NCBI GenBank assembly: GCA_038043245.1
Contig: JBBTCH010000010.1
Span: 62,001-126,000 of the forward strand
DNA: 64,000 bases
DNA from: JACPFV01 sp038043245
GTDB taxonomy: Bacteria; Pseudomonadota; Gammaproteobacteria; Nevskiales; Nevskiaceae
Reading direction: 5' to 3'
Each line of letters starts with the position of its first letter. The stretch's first letter is position 1. Shown here piece after piece: positions 1 through 8,804 of the stretch. Under the pieces are notes generated by a model. That model was given only the letters and a program-made list of their open reading frames with translations, had not been told where the DNA came from and did not search any database. The position numbers were made by a program, and so were the translations under genes.

Positions 1-1340
1 TCAGGCACCGGCAGCGAACCACAGGATTCGCAGTAGATGAAGGGGATCGGACAACCCCAGTAACGCTGGCGCGAAACACCCCAGTCGCGCAACCGGTAGT
101 TGACGCGCACGCGCCCTGCGTTCTTTTTTCCCAATGCCGCAGCAAGCGCATCAAAGGCTTGGCCGTAATCGAGGCCGTCGAATTCGGCCGAGTTGCAGCA
201 AACGCCTTTCTCGACATACGCCGCTTCGCGAATGTCGCCGGGCTGGTCGCGCGCGGGACCGATCACCGCTTTCATCGGCAACCCATAAGCGCGCGCGAAT
301 TCCCAGTCGCGCTGGTCGTGCGCTGGCACCGCCATCACCGCGCCGGTGCCATAACCCATCAGTACGAAATTCGCCGCCCACACCGGAATCTTTTCACCGG
401 TCAGCGGGTGAATCACATGGATGCCCAGCGGCACACCGCGTTTCTCCTGCGTTTCGAGCGTCGCCTCGGCAACGCCTGATTTATTGGCTTCTTCCACGAA
501 AGCGGCGACTTTCGCGTCGCGCTTGGCCACTTCCAGCGCCAGCGGGTGCTGGGCAGCGACACTGACAAAAGTGACGCCGAACAAGGTGTCCGGGCGCGTC
601 GTGAACACCGTCAGTTTTTCAGTGTGTCCTTCAACCGCGAAATCCACTTCGAGTCCGCGCGATTTGCCGATCCAGTTTTCCTGCATCGTGCGCACGGCTT
701 CAGGCCAATGCGGCAATTTCTGCAGATCAGCCAACAGTTCGTCAGCGTACGAAGTGATCTTCAGGAACCATTGCGGCACCTCGCGCTGCTCGACGATGGC
801 ACCGGAACGCCAGCCACGGCCGTCAATCACTTGCTCGTTGGCCAGCACAGTCTGGTCCACCGGATCCCAGTTGACGCGCGAGCTGCGACGTTCGACCAGA
901 CCTTTCTTGTAAAGCTGGATGAAAAACCACTGCTGCCAGCGGTAGTACTGCGGCGTGCAGGTGGCGAGACTGCGGCTCCAGTCGTAGGCCAGCCCGAGGC
1001 GCTGCATCTGCGCGCGCATGGTGTCCATGTTGGCGTACGTCCACGCCGCCGGCGCGACACCGGACTTGATCGCCGCGTTCTCTGCTGGCAGGCCGAAGGC
1101 GTCGAACCCCATTGGCTGCAACACGTTCTTGCCGAGCATGCGCTGGTAGCGCGCAATCACGTCGCCGATGGTGTAGTTGCGCACATGGCCCATGTGCAAG
1201 CGCCCGCTAGGATACGGGAACATGCATAGACAGAAATATTTTTCGCGTGCAGCGTCTTCGACCGCACGAAACGAATCGTGCTGTCGCCAAAAATCCTGCG
1301 CGGCCCGCTCGACGTCGGCGGGTTGGTAGTTTTCCTGCAT
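1..1340 (-). CDS. leuS: Leucyl-tRNA synthetase, N-terminal part (gene runs off the left edge)
   Basis: Class I aminoacyl-tRNA synthetase that charges tRNA-Leu in the cytoplasm. The ATG is at 1338-1340 and 446 codons are readable before the window edge; the family is usually about 860 residues, so roughly half is present. The HIGH signature appears as HMGH at residues 49-52, after FPYPSGRL. The last readable residues (RYWGCPIPFIYC region) belong to the stretch around the editing domain, and a Cys pair is visible there. The KMSKS loop and anticodon-binding domain lie outside the window. Identification is firm; only the truncation by the window limits it. Confidence 0.97.
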   Translation of the reverse strand, partial: MQENYQPADVERAAQDFWRQHDSFRAVEDAAREKYFCLCMFPYPSGRLHMGHVRNYTIGDVIARYQRMLGKNVLQPMGFDAFGLPAENAAIKSGVAPAAWTYANMDTMRAQMQRLGLAYDWSRSLATCTPQYYRWQQWFFIQLYKKGLVERRSSRVNWDPVDQTVLANEQVIDGRGWRSGAIVEQREVPQWFLKITSYADELLADLQKLPHWPEAVRTMQENWIGKSRGLEVDFAVEGHTEKLTVFTTRPDTLFGVTFVSVAAQHPLALEVAKRDAKVAAFVEEANKSGVAEATLETQEKRGVPLGIHVIHPLTGEKIPVWAANFVLMGYGTGAVMAVPAHDQRDWEFARAYGLPMKAVIGPARDQPGDIREAAYVEKGVCCNSAEFDGLDYGQAFDALAAALGKKNAGRVRVNYRLRDWGVSRQRYWGCPIPFIYCESCGSLPVP

Positions 1341-1485
1341 GGGAGTCTTAGAAAAGTCTGTGGCCGGCATTTTAGCGGGCACCCGCTTGGACCGTTTTAG
1401 CCACCAACTGGCTGTGGTTGAAACCACTAGTAGTACATTTTTAGAATGGCTCTAGCTGCCCACAAATGCCTTCAAACGAGAAAAT

Positions 1486-1812
1486 TCAGACATCAGCCTT
1501 ACCGGCCCCGGCAACAGTGGCGAGCGGTGTACCGAGCAGATGCCGGCTAACCGACTCAATCTCGTCAGTAGGTATTGCTCGCTCGGACAGACCGCTCCGC
1601 ACCAGCGACACGAGTTGCGCTTTCTTGTAGAAATTGAGTTTGTGCGTTCGTTCGAACGTCACAGCGTCTTGCATCAGCTTGTCGATCCGTTTCGCGATCT
1701 GGGCCGGCTTGTCGCCACGCGCCGCCCCGCTCGACCGGATGCGGCAGAGATCCTCCACAAAGCGTGCAGCGAAAACCTTGACCTCAGTGAGGTCGAACCA
1801 TGGAATCATCAT
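1486..1812 (-). CDS. Small predicted helical protein of unknown function
   Basis: A 108-residue soluble protein, strongly helical and rich in Arg, Lys, Glu and Ala, with no signal peptide or membrane segment. The ATG is at 1812. I do not recognise a named domain, but it resembles short uncharacterised helical proteins seen scattered through proteobacteria. It is divergent from the OGT-like gene that starts at 1888, leaving 75 bp for both promoters. The plus-strand frame of the OGT-like gene stays open upstream through this gene; I judge that open frame to be a shadow, because the homology of the OGT-like protein begins at 1888. Function cannot be assigned. Confidence 0.6.
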   Translation of the reverse strand: MMIPWFDLTEVKVFAARFVEDLCRIRSSGAARGDKPAQIAKRIDKLMQDAVTFERTHKLNFYKKAQLVSLVRSGLSERAIPTDEIESVSRHLLGTPLATVAGAGKADV

Positions 1813-1887
1813 CCGCCACTCCGATTGAGTACGGCGCTTTCCGCGCGGTATGGGCTAGCATACGGCGTCAACAATGCCTCGCGCACC

Positions 1888-3870
1888 ATGAAATCGCTAC
1901 TTCGATTGCTGACAGGTCGTACCGGCGCTCCGGCTGCGACCGCCTCACTGGCCGCTACTGCCGATCCGCAAATTAACGAACTCATCGTCGCCGGCCAACG
2001 TCTCGAAGATGAGGGTCGTCATGATCGTGCACTGGAACACTATCGTCGCGTCCTCGCGCGCTATCCTCAGGTCGCAGTCGTGCATCTGAATTGCGGTAAT
2101 GCCCAGAGCGCTCTGGGTGATGAAGCGAGCGCCCTCACGAGCTACCAGCGCGCAGTGGAACTTGATTCCGGCAACGCGGCGGCGCAGATAAATTTAGGAA
2201 ACAGCCTATTGACTTCCGGCAATTTTTTGCATGCCGAGCACTCTTATCGAGCGGCCTTGCGCATCAACCCAGATTTGGCGCCAGCGCGGCTGGGGCTGGG
2301 ATGTGTATTGGAGGAGCTCGGAGCCACTGAGGAAGCCGTGGCGGCATATCGCCGAACCCTGACCCTGGACCCCGGCCACGCTCAAGCAGCATTCTATCTC
2401 GCTCGCTTTCTAATCAAGCTTGGTCGGGGCAGCGAAGCGCGTGATGCTTTGAAGAAGTGTCTCAGTCGCTGGCCGGAAAACTTGGCTTTGCTGCAGCAGC
2501 TATCGCTGATCGAGCACGACTCAGGGCATCTTCACGAGGCGGTGGTCCCGCTGGATGAAATGGTAAGGCTCGCACCCGAATTCCCTCCGTTTCATAGCCA
2601 GCGCCTGATGGTTTTGAGTTATCTACCCGACATTAGTGGGAGCGAACTGCGCGCAGCACACGTTCAGTTTGCGCGCGAACTCGAAGCAAATGTTACCCCG
2701 ATCGCCCTTGAGCGACCCAAAGCAATGGGGCAACGCCGTCTGCGGGTTGGTTATGTTTCACCCGACTTCCGCTCCCACGCGGTCGCGAAGTTCCTGCTGC
2801 CCGTGTTGCGCAATCATGACCGCGGTGCTTTCGAGGTTTTCTGTTACTTCATTGGCGATGCCGGAGAAGACGCCGTCACCGAACAGTTCAAGGTGTTGGC
2901 CGACGGGTGGCGTTCCAGCCGGTCGGCGGTAGTGAGAGAGGGACGCCCAAATAGTACGTCGACATTGTCTAATCAGTCGTGGACTCACGAATCGCTGGCC
3001 GAGATCATCCAACGGGACCGTATCGACGTGTTGATTGATCTGGCCGGGCATACCGGCGGCAATCTAATCGCCGTGTTCGCTCTTAAGCCAGCGCCGTTGC
3101 AGATCAGCTGGCTGGGCTATCCTGAATCTACAGGGTTAACCCGCATTGACTTTCGCTTGAGCGACAACGTGACGGATCCAGCCGGTCCGACCGGCGACCT
3201 CACTGAAGGTCTACTGCATATGCCAGATACGCAGTGGTGCTATGACCCGTTAGCCACCTTGCCGGAAATTTCTCCGCCGCCGCGGCGTATAAATAAATAC
3301 TGGACATTTGCGTCATTCAATAACAGCCGCAAGCTCAACAGCCAGGCTTTGGAAGTTTGGGCCGCTCTGTTGCATGTCTTCCCCGACAGTCGCCTGCGGA
3401 TGTACCAGATGCAGACTCTGGATACTCAGGCTTGGGCGCTTCGGACTTTCGCAGGACATGGTATTTCGCCAGATCGCATTCAGATGATCGGCTACCTGCC
3501 CTTGGCAGAGTACTTTAATCGCTTTGCAGAAGCGGACGTGGCACTCGACTCGTTTCCCTACAACGGCACCACCACGACCTGCGAGACCCTGCTCATGGGG
3601 CTGCCGATTCTCGGCGTCGCCGGCGAGCGATCATCAGCGAGAGTGGGGCAGAGCTTGCTAGGCGTTATGGGGTTACGCGACTGGATCGCAGAATCACCAC
3701 AGAAACTGGTAGCGCTTGCACAACAGCAACTCACAGATCCGGAACGAATTGCGCGGTTGCGGACGGAGCTACCACAACGTATGCACAGTAGCGCGCTTAT
3801 GGACGCCAGGCGATTCACGCGAAATTTTGAAGCGCAGCTCTTGCGCGCTTGGAAGACCAAACAGGCTTGA
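1888..3870 (+). CDS. TPR-containing O-GlcNAc-transferase-like (SPINDLY/GT41) glycosyltransferase, copy 1
   Basis: A 660-residue cytoplasmic protein. Residues about 40-270 are tetratricopeptide repeats (for example ALEHYRRVLARYPQ and SYQRAVELDSGNAAAQINLG). Residues about 285-650 carry the GT41 catalytic region: LRVGYVSPDFRSH, DLAGHTGGNL (His388 in the position of the OGT active-site HxxG), QISWLGYPESTG, FNNSRKLN and DSFPYNGTTTTCETLLMGLP. Enzymes of this family transfer a sugar from a nucleotide donor to Ser/Thr of proteins. ATG 1888 is preferred because the leader and first codons are shared with copy two. No clear Shine-Dalgarno is present. The acceptor is unknown; the pilin gene downstream makes it a candidate (inference). 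Confidence 0.9.
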   Translation: MKSLLRLLTGRTGAPAATASLAATADPQINELIVAGQRLEDEGRHDRALEHYRRVLARYPQVAVVHLNCGNAQSALGDEASALTSYQRAVELDSGNAAAQINLGNSLLTSGNFLHAEHSYRAALRINPDLAPARLGLGCVLEELGATEEAVAAYRRTLTLDPGHAQAAFYLARFLIKLGRGSEARDALKKCLSRWPENLALLQQLSLIEHDSGHLHEAVVPLDEMVRLAPEFPPFHSQRLMVLSYLPDISGSELRAAHVQFARELEANVTPIALERPKAMGQRRLRVGYVSPDFRSHAVAKFLLPVLRNHDRGAFEVFCYFIGDAGEDAVTEQFKVLADGWRSSRSAVVREGRPNSTSTLSNQSWTHESLAEIIQRDRIDVLIDLAGHTGGNLIAVFALKPAPLQISWLGYPESTGLTRIDFRLSDNVTDPAGPTGDLTEGLLHMPDTQWCYDPLATLPEISPPPRRINKYWTFASFNNSRKLNSQALEVWAALLHVFPDSRLRMYQMQTLDTQAWALRTFAGHGISPDRIQMIGYLPLAEYFNRFAEADVALDSFPYNGTTTTCETLLMGLPILGVAGERSSARVGQSLLGVMGLRDWIAESPQKLVALAQQQLTDPERIARLRTELPQRMHSSALMDARRFTRNFEAQLLRAWKTKQA

Positions 3871-3887
3871 GCCGCTTCTCGCGCACC

Positions 3888-5852
3888 ATGAAATCGCTCC
3901 TTCGGTTGCTAACGGGTCGTACTGGCGTTCCGGCTGTTTCTGCTGTTCCGGCCGCTACTGCCGACCCGCAAATTGACGAACTCATCGCCGCCGGCCAGCG
4001 TCTGGAGGACGAGGGTCATCCTGATCGTGCACTCGAACACTATCGCCGCGTCCTCGCACTCAATCCGCAGAGCGCGGCTGCGCATCTGAATTGCGGCAAC
4101 GCCCAGAGCACTCTGGGCGATCAGGCTGGCGCCCTCAAGAGCTTCCGGCGCGCAGTGGAACTCGATCCGAGTAACGTGGCGGCGCAATTAAACCTTGGCA
4201 ATGCCCTGCTTGCTGCGCGCGATTTTCCGCTCGCGGAGCAGTCGTATCGTGCCGTGCTACGGATCATGCCGAACCGGGTGGAGGCACAGGTAGGCCTGGC
4301 TTGCGTGCTGGAAGAACGCGGAGCAGTGGAAGAAGCTATAACCGAGTACCGCCGCGCGCTGACCTTGGACGCTAGCCATGGAGGGGCTGCATACAACCTC
4401 GCCGACCTCCTGATGAAGAAGGACTGTGGCGACGAGGCTCGTCAGACGCTACGCGATTGCCTTCAACATGCTGCCGGCAATCTGCCGCTGATGCAGAAAC
4501 TGTCGGGTTTCGAACGGGATGCCGGCAATCATGAGCAGGCCGTCGCACTACTCGACGAAATGGCCCAACGCGCTCCCGAGCACCCGTCCGTACAGAGTGT
4601 TCGACTCATGGAATTGAATTATCTTCCCAACCTCGACGAGCGCGCGATACGCGAAGCCCACACCCAATTTGGGCGTGCACTCGAAGCGCGAATCCCGCCC
4701 AATCATCTGGAGCCGCATGCGACATTGGCCGGTCGCCCTTTGCGGGTCGGCTATGTTTCGCCGGACTTACGGCGACACCCGGTAGCCAATTTTCTAATGC
4801 CAGTCCTGCGCAATCACGACCGGGAGGCATTCGAAGTGTTCTGTTACCCGATCGGCGACGCGCCTGAAGACGCAGTGTCGGAGCAATTCAAAATGCTGAC
4901 CGATGGCTGGCGTGGGGCCGCCGCGTGGTCGCCCCGTCGGGTATGGGCCGACGAGACCTTGGCGGCAGTGATTCGAAAAGATCGGATTGACGTGCTGGTA
5001 GATCTGGCGGGACACACCGCAGGCAATTTGATTGGGCTCTTCGCGCGCAAACCCGCGCCCGTGCAAATCAGTTGGTTGGGCTATCCCGAATCCACCGGCC
5101 TGACACGCATGGATTTCCGCGTTTGCGATGGCGTGACCGACCCCGTCGGCCCGGGCGGCGATCTTGCCGAAGGCATGCTTCACCTACCCGATACGCAATG
5201 GTGCTATCAACCGTGGCAGGAAATGCCATCGCCCGGTCGCCTTCCGCGGCTAGAGCGCGGTTACTGGACCTTCGCCTCGTTAAACAACAGCCGCAAGCTC
5301 AACGACCAGGCCCTGGAAACGTGGGCCAAAGTGCTTCACGCATTCCCGGACAGCCGCCTGCGCCTGTACCGCCTGCTGATGCCCGATACCCAAGCTTGGG
5401 CGTTGCGCACCCTCTCCAATTGCGGAATTGCGCGCGAGCGCATTCAGGTCGTCGGCGAGTTGCCGAGCGGCGAATATTTCGACAGCTTCCGCGAAGCAGA
5501 CGTTGCACTGGATTCTTTCCCATACAACGGCACCACGACGACTTGCGAAACGCTGCTCATGGGCCTGCCGATACTCGGGGTAAAAGGGCGGCGCTCAGTA
5601 TCCCGCGTGGGCGAAAGCCTGCAGGGCAGCATGGGGTTGAACGACTGGATCGCCGATTCAGCACAAGATCTGGTGGCGGTCGCACAGCGGCAACTCCAGA
5701 ACCCGGGGCGTATCGCGCAGTTGCGCGCCGAGCTGCCCGACCGCATGCGTACCGGCGTGCTGATGGATGGAGCGCGCTTCACGCGCAATTTCGAAGCACA
5801 GTTGTTACGCGCTTGGAAAGCCCGCCAGAGTAGAGCCGGTGTGGTGCCCTGA
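3888..5852 (+). CDS. TPR-containing O-GlcNAc-transferase-like (SPINDLY/GT41) glycosyltransferase, copy 2
   Basis: A 654-residue paralogue of the preceding gene, starting 17 bp after its stop. The TPR block (about residues 40-270) and the GT41 region are both complete: LRVGYVSPDLRRHPV, DLAGHTAGNL, QISWLGYPESTG, LNNSRKLN and DSFPYNGTTTTCE are all present, so there is no sign of decay. It lacks the insertion seen near residue 350 of copy one. The two genes are probably co-transcribed. Two retained, intact copies may mean different acceptors or a heteromeric enzyme. The pilin gene, which has its own promoter, begins about 200 bp downstream. Confidence 0.9.
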   Translation: MKSLLRLLTGRTGVPAVSAVPAATADPQIDELIAAGQRLEDEGHPDRALEHYRRVLALNPQSAAAHLNCGNAQSTLGDQAGALKSFRRAVELDPSNVAAQLNLGNALLAARDFPLAEQSYRAVLRIMPNRVEAQVGLACVLEERGAVEEAITEYRRALTLDASHGGAAYNLADLLMKKDCGDEARQTLRDCLQHAAGNLPLMQKLSGFERDAGNHEQAVALLDEMAQRAPEHPSVQSVRLMELNYLPNLDERAIREAHTQFGRALEARIPPNHLEPHATLAGRPLRVGYVSPDLRRHPVANFLMPVLRNHDREAFEVFCYPIGDAPEDAVSEQFKMLTDGWRGAAAWSPRRVWADETLAAVIRKDRIDVLVDLAGHTAGNLIGLFARKPAPVQISWLGYPESTGLTRMDFRVCDGVTDPVGPGGDLAEGMLHLPDTQWCYQPWQEMPSPGRLPRLERGYWTFASLNNSRKLNDQALETWAKVLHAFPDSRLRLYRLLMPDTQAWALRTLSNCGIARERIQVVGELPSGEYFDSFREADVALDSFPYNGTTTTCETLLMGLPILGVKGRRSVSRVGESLQGSMGLNDWIADSAQDLVAVAQRQLQNPGRIAQLRAELPDRMRTGVLMDGARFTRNFEAQLLRAWKARQSRAGVVP

Positions 5853-5908
5853 GAAACCTCAATTGGGCGTGTCTTTTCCGGAATTGAACTGACAAAAATG
5901 TAAATTTT

Positions 5909-5932
5909 TGACAACGCAAGCAAGTGTTGTCA
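5909..5932. promoter_or_regulatory. Inverted repeat upstream of the pilin gene, possible PilR site
   Basis: Perfect 7-bp arms, TGACAAC at 5909-5915 and GTTGTCA at 5926-5932, separated by 10 bp. A further TGACA occurs near 5890 and a TGTC near 5873. PilR, the sigma-54 activator of pilin genes in Pseudomonas, recognises several TGTC-containing sites about 80-120 bp upstream of the start of transcription. This repeat sits about 92-115 bp upstream of the predicted start. Assignment to PilR is inference. Confidence 0.5.
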
Positions 5933-5997
5933 TGTAAATATCCAATCTACATAACGTCAAGATTATGATTATATTACAATTTTTACACAATACTCCT

Positions 5998-6013
5998 TGG
6001 TCCAGTCTGTGCT
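5998..6013 (+). promoter_or_regulatory. Predicted sigma-54 (-24/-12) promoter of the pilin gene
   Basis: TGGTCC-AGTCT-GTGCT keeps the invariant GG (5999-6000) and GC (6011-6012) exactly 10 bp apart, as in the TGGCAC-N5-TTGCW consensus. Transcription would start near 6024, giving a leader of about 36 nt before the ATG at 6060. Major pilin genes are classically RpoN-dependent. Confidence 0.6.
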
Positions 6014-6059
6014 GATTATTTACTGGGCAACTGCCCTCACATTAATGGAGACTCAACAA

Positions 6060-6488
6060 ATGAAGATGCAGAAAGGTTTTACGCTGATCGAACTGATGAT
6101 CGTGGTTGCGATCATCGGCATTCTGGCAGCCATTGCGATTCCGGCGTATCAGGATTACATCGTCCGTTCAAAAGTTACGGAACTGATGACAGCTGCGAGC
6201 GCGTGCAAGGCCTCAGTGTCTGAGTACACGCAAACAAACAGCGCACTTCCGTCCAACCTTACCCAAGCAGGTTGCGCCAATAACACGACGAAGTACATTT
6301 CTTCATTGAGCGTCGCCACTGGTGGAGTAATCACAGTTGCGGCCTTAACCGGCGCCAACGCGTTACCTGCCGCCGCCGCTGGAAACGTGGTCCTGACGCC
6401 CGCCTACAACACGAACAGCGGAACTGTGGACTGGACCTGCACGAACTCAACCATTGCCAAAAAATATATCCCAGCCAATTGCCGCTAA
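6060..6488 (+). CDS. pilA: Type IV major pilin (prepilin)
   Basis: A 142-residue prepilin with a short leader (MKMQKG) cut by prepilin peptidase before Phe+1. The mature start FTLIELMIVVAIIGILAAIA has Glu5 and the hydrophobic assembly helix. Two C-terminal cysteines in WTCTNSTIAKKYIPANCR probably form the usual disulfide-bonded loop; two more (ACKAS, GCANN) lie in the middle. ATG 6060 is chosen because GGAG at 6047-6050 lies 9 nt upstream; an in-frame ATG at 6045 would give a longer leader. A sigma-54-like promoter precedes it and a strong terminator follows. The neighbouring glycosyltransferases suggest that the pilin is glycosylated (inference). Confidence 0.93.
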   Translation: MKMQKGFTLIELMIVVAIIGILAAIAIPAYQDYIVRSKVTELMTAASACKASVSEYTQTNSALPSNLTQAGCANNTTKYISSLSVATGGVITVAALTGANALPAAAAGNVVLTPAYNTNSGTVDWTCTNSTIAKKYIPANCR

Positions 6489-6506
6489 GTTTTTCAGTCA
6501 GTTTCG

Positions 6507-6535
6507 GACGCCGCCCTAGGGCGGCGTCTTTTTTT
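6507..6535 (+). terminator. Rho-independent terminator of the pilin gene
   Basis: GACGCCGCCC-TA-GGGCGGCGTC (6507-6528) is a perfect palindrome followed immediately by seven T residues (6529-6535). It lies 18 nt after the pilin stop codon. Confidence 0.92.
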
Positions 6536-6643
6536 GCGCCGCTTGCGCAACGCGCTACGGCACAATCTAAAGCGTTTTTCGTTTATGGAATTGAATTTGG
6601 ACGTATCTTGTAATTGGAAGAAAAACGCACTAGCAATGTCCTC

Positions 6644-8629
6644 ATGACAACGCCGCACACCAGCATTGAAGATCGGGCAACGCAGACAGCGGGTCTTGCG
6701 CTGCCACTGATGGCGGCATGCGTTGCCGTCTATTTCCAGGGATTATTCGGCGGCTTTCTGCTCGACGATTACGAAAATATCGTCAACAACCCAAGCTTGT
6801 CGTTGGTTGACGGCTCTACCTATCGCTGGCTGGCGGCGGCCCTGTCGTCCGATTCGGGGATGCTGAGGCGCCCGGTCAGCATGCTGTCATTCGGGCTGAA
6901 CCATTACCTGTTCGGCATGGACCCCATTGCCTTCAAGGCGGTAAATCTAGGGGTTCACCTGCTTTGCGGACTGCTCGTCTATGGTTTGAGCCTGCGGCTG
7001 CTGCCGTTTCTGACACCGTCCGGCGCAGTTTCAGGCAAGAGCCTCAAGAACCATCGAAACCTTGCCTTTTTCGTCACGGCGCTATGGGTGCTTCATCCGC
7101 TTCACGTCAGTGGGGTGATGTACATCGTGCAACGCATGAACCAGCTCGCGGCACTGTTTGTTCTGGCCGGTCTGTACTGTTACGCATCAGGCCGGCTGCG
7201 CATGCTGCGCGGCGAGTCGGGCCTGCTGGTAGCGGTTTCAGGCCTGTTAGTGTTTGGACTACTCGCGATGTTCAGCAAGGAGAATGGCGCGCTGATCTTG
7301 GCTTACGCATTCGTCATCGAGGCGATCTGCTTTCGCTTCCGCGGCCCGCGTTCAGGCACTGCAAGGGATATTCGAGTGTGCTTTGTTCTGTTTTTGGCGC
7401 TCCCGATACTTGCGATGGCTGGATTCATCGCAACCCACTTCGAATGGTTGACGGGCGGGTATGCCGCACGAAACTTCACGCTCCCCGAGCGACTGCTGAC
7501 CGAGCCACGCATCCTGCTGCACTACCTGTACTGGATTTTCGTGCCGCTGCCGTCGCTAATGGGCCTGTATCACGATGACATTCCGCTCTCGACGGGGCTA
7601 CTGAGTCCGCCAAGCACGGTGGCGGTGCTAGTTTTTTTTATGGCGCTGGTCCTTCTAGCTTGGAAAACCCGCGTCCGTTGGCCGGGCATCGTCTTTGCTC
7701 TGGCTTGGTTTCTCGCTGGCCACGCGATGGAATCCACGATTCTTCCGTTGGAGCTGGTTTTCGAGCACCGCAACTACCTGCCGATGGCGGGGGTGCTACT
7801 TGGTACCTGCGCAGCAGCATCGTCATACATCCCCGTCCAACAGGATCTCAGAGTCGTCACTGCCCTCTGCATCTTGATGCTTGCAGGTCTTGCTGGCGCA
7901 ACAGCCTTGCGCAATCACAGTTGGCGCAGCCCGCAAACTCTTGCAATGGACACCGCAAGAAACCATCCGCAGTCACCGCGTAGCCTGTACGACGCCGGAC
8001 GTGCCGTGATTTTTGCAGCGAGTAATGCTTCCGATAAGCACAAACTCGAAGCCAAGCTGGAGGCCCGCGATTACTTTCAACAGGCAATGGCGCTGGACAA
8101 GACCTACATTTTCCCCAGCATTGGCTATGTCCTGACTTATTTTGGTGAATCGGAAGTTGTTGATGAACAAACCGTAGCGGATTTGAGTTACCGGCTGCGC
8201 AACACACCCCTGTTTCAAGCGACACCGATGCTGCGGCTTCTGGACGCCATCGCGGACAGCGAAGTGCGTATGGAACAAAATGACGTACAGCGGATATTCG
8301 AAGCCGCGATGGACAACCCCAGTGCAAACTCACCTCAACGCGCGATGATGCTCAACAATTACGGGCGCTACCATCTTCAGGTGCTTCAGGATGCACAAAG
8401 CGCCATCAGCCTGACCTTGGCCGCCGCAGAGCAGGAGCCGCGTGACCCCATATTTCAACTCAATCTGGCCGGGCTTGCGTTGGCTTTGAAGCGACCCGAC
8501 ATTGCTGCGCAGCATGTACAGAACGCGCAGGCGCTGGATGTCACCGGCAGGTATCGCGAGCAAATCGCCGATATCCGCACACAGCTGAACGCGGGTCAGG
8601 TACATGGGCACAACCCGCCTGCTCATTAG
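6644..8629 (+). CDS. Polytopic GT-C-type membrane protein with C-terminal TPRs (TMTC-like)
   Basis: A 661-residue protein. The N-terminal two thirds holds about ten hydrophobic segments. The first periplasmic loop carries Asp41-Asp42 in FLLDDYENIVNNPSL, the acidic pair typical of GT-C fold glycosyltransferases of the TMTC/DUF1736 kind, and RPVSMLSFGLNH follows. From about residue 460 the protein is soluble and repeat-like (ARDYFQQAMALD, NNYGRYHLQ, LNLAGLALALKRP), consistent with TPRs. Proteins of this layout often lie beside pilin genes and may transfer lipid-linked sugars to pilin. The start is uncertain: ATG 6644 is used, and a TTG at 6614 is possible; neither has a good ribosome site. Confidence 0.72.
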   Translation: MTTPHTSIEDRATQTAGLALPLMAACVAVYFQGLFGGFLLDDYENIVNNPSLSLVDGSTYRWLAAALSSDSGMLRRPVSMLSFGLNHYLFGMDPIAFKAVNLGVHLLCGLLVYGLSLRLLPFLTPSGAVSGKSLKNHRNLAFFVTALWVLHPLHVSGVMYIVQRMNQLAALFVLAGLYCYASGRLRMLRGESGLLVAVSGLLVFGLLAMFSKENGALILAYAFVIEAICFRFRGPRSGTARDIRVCFVLFLALPILAMAGFIATHFEWLTGGYAARNFTLPERLLTEPRILLHYLYWIFVPLPSLMGLYHDDIPLSTGLLSPPSTVAVLVFFMALVLLAWKTRVRWPGIVFALAWFLAGHAMESTILPLELVFEHRNYLPMAGVLLGTCAAASSYIPVQQDLRVVTALCILMLAGLAGATALRNHSWRSPQTLAMDTARNHPQSPRSLYDAGRAVIFAASNASDKHKLEAKLEARDYFQQAMALDKTYIFPSIGYVLTYFGESEVVDEQTVADLSYRLRNTPLFQATPMLRLLDAIADSEVRMEQNDVQRIFEAAMDNPSANSPQRAMMLNNYGRYHLQVLQDAQSAISLTLAAAEQEPRDPIFQLNLAGLALALKRPDIAAQHVQNAQALDVTGRYREQIADIRTQLNAGQVHGHNPPAH

Positions 8630-8804
8630 GGCGCGAGCAGCCGCATTCCCTGCGTCACGTGGATCAAGATGCCGCCACGATTAGCACCTATGGCAAACTC
8701 AAGCACTTACTGCACAACGTTAAGTGCACATTCCCACTCGGTGCGGCGGATGCCAGACTCTGAAGGTGAAGCCTTCTTCAGGCGACTCAGGACTCATTCA
8801 ACAC

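Larger units (their letters stand above)
1877..5852 (+). repeat. Tandem gene duplication of about 2 kb (two OGT-like genes)
   Basis: Two consecutive genes encode proteins similar from the first codon to the last. The similarity begins just before the starts: both ATGs (1888 and 3888) follow the same CTCGCGCACC leader and are followed by ATGAAATCGCT. The C-terminal ends also match (RNFEAQLLRAWK). The copies have drifted at many third positions and differ by a short insertion near residue 350 of copy one, so the duplication is not recent. Confidence 0.9.

Noticed and set aside
1540..1887. Upstream extension of the first OGT-like protein
   Set aside because: Not shared by the second copy, overlaps a credible minus-strand gene, and lies before the conserved ATG.
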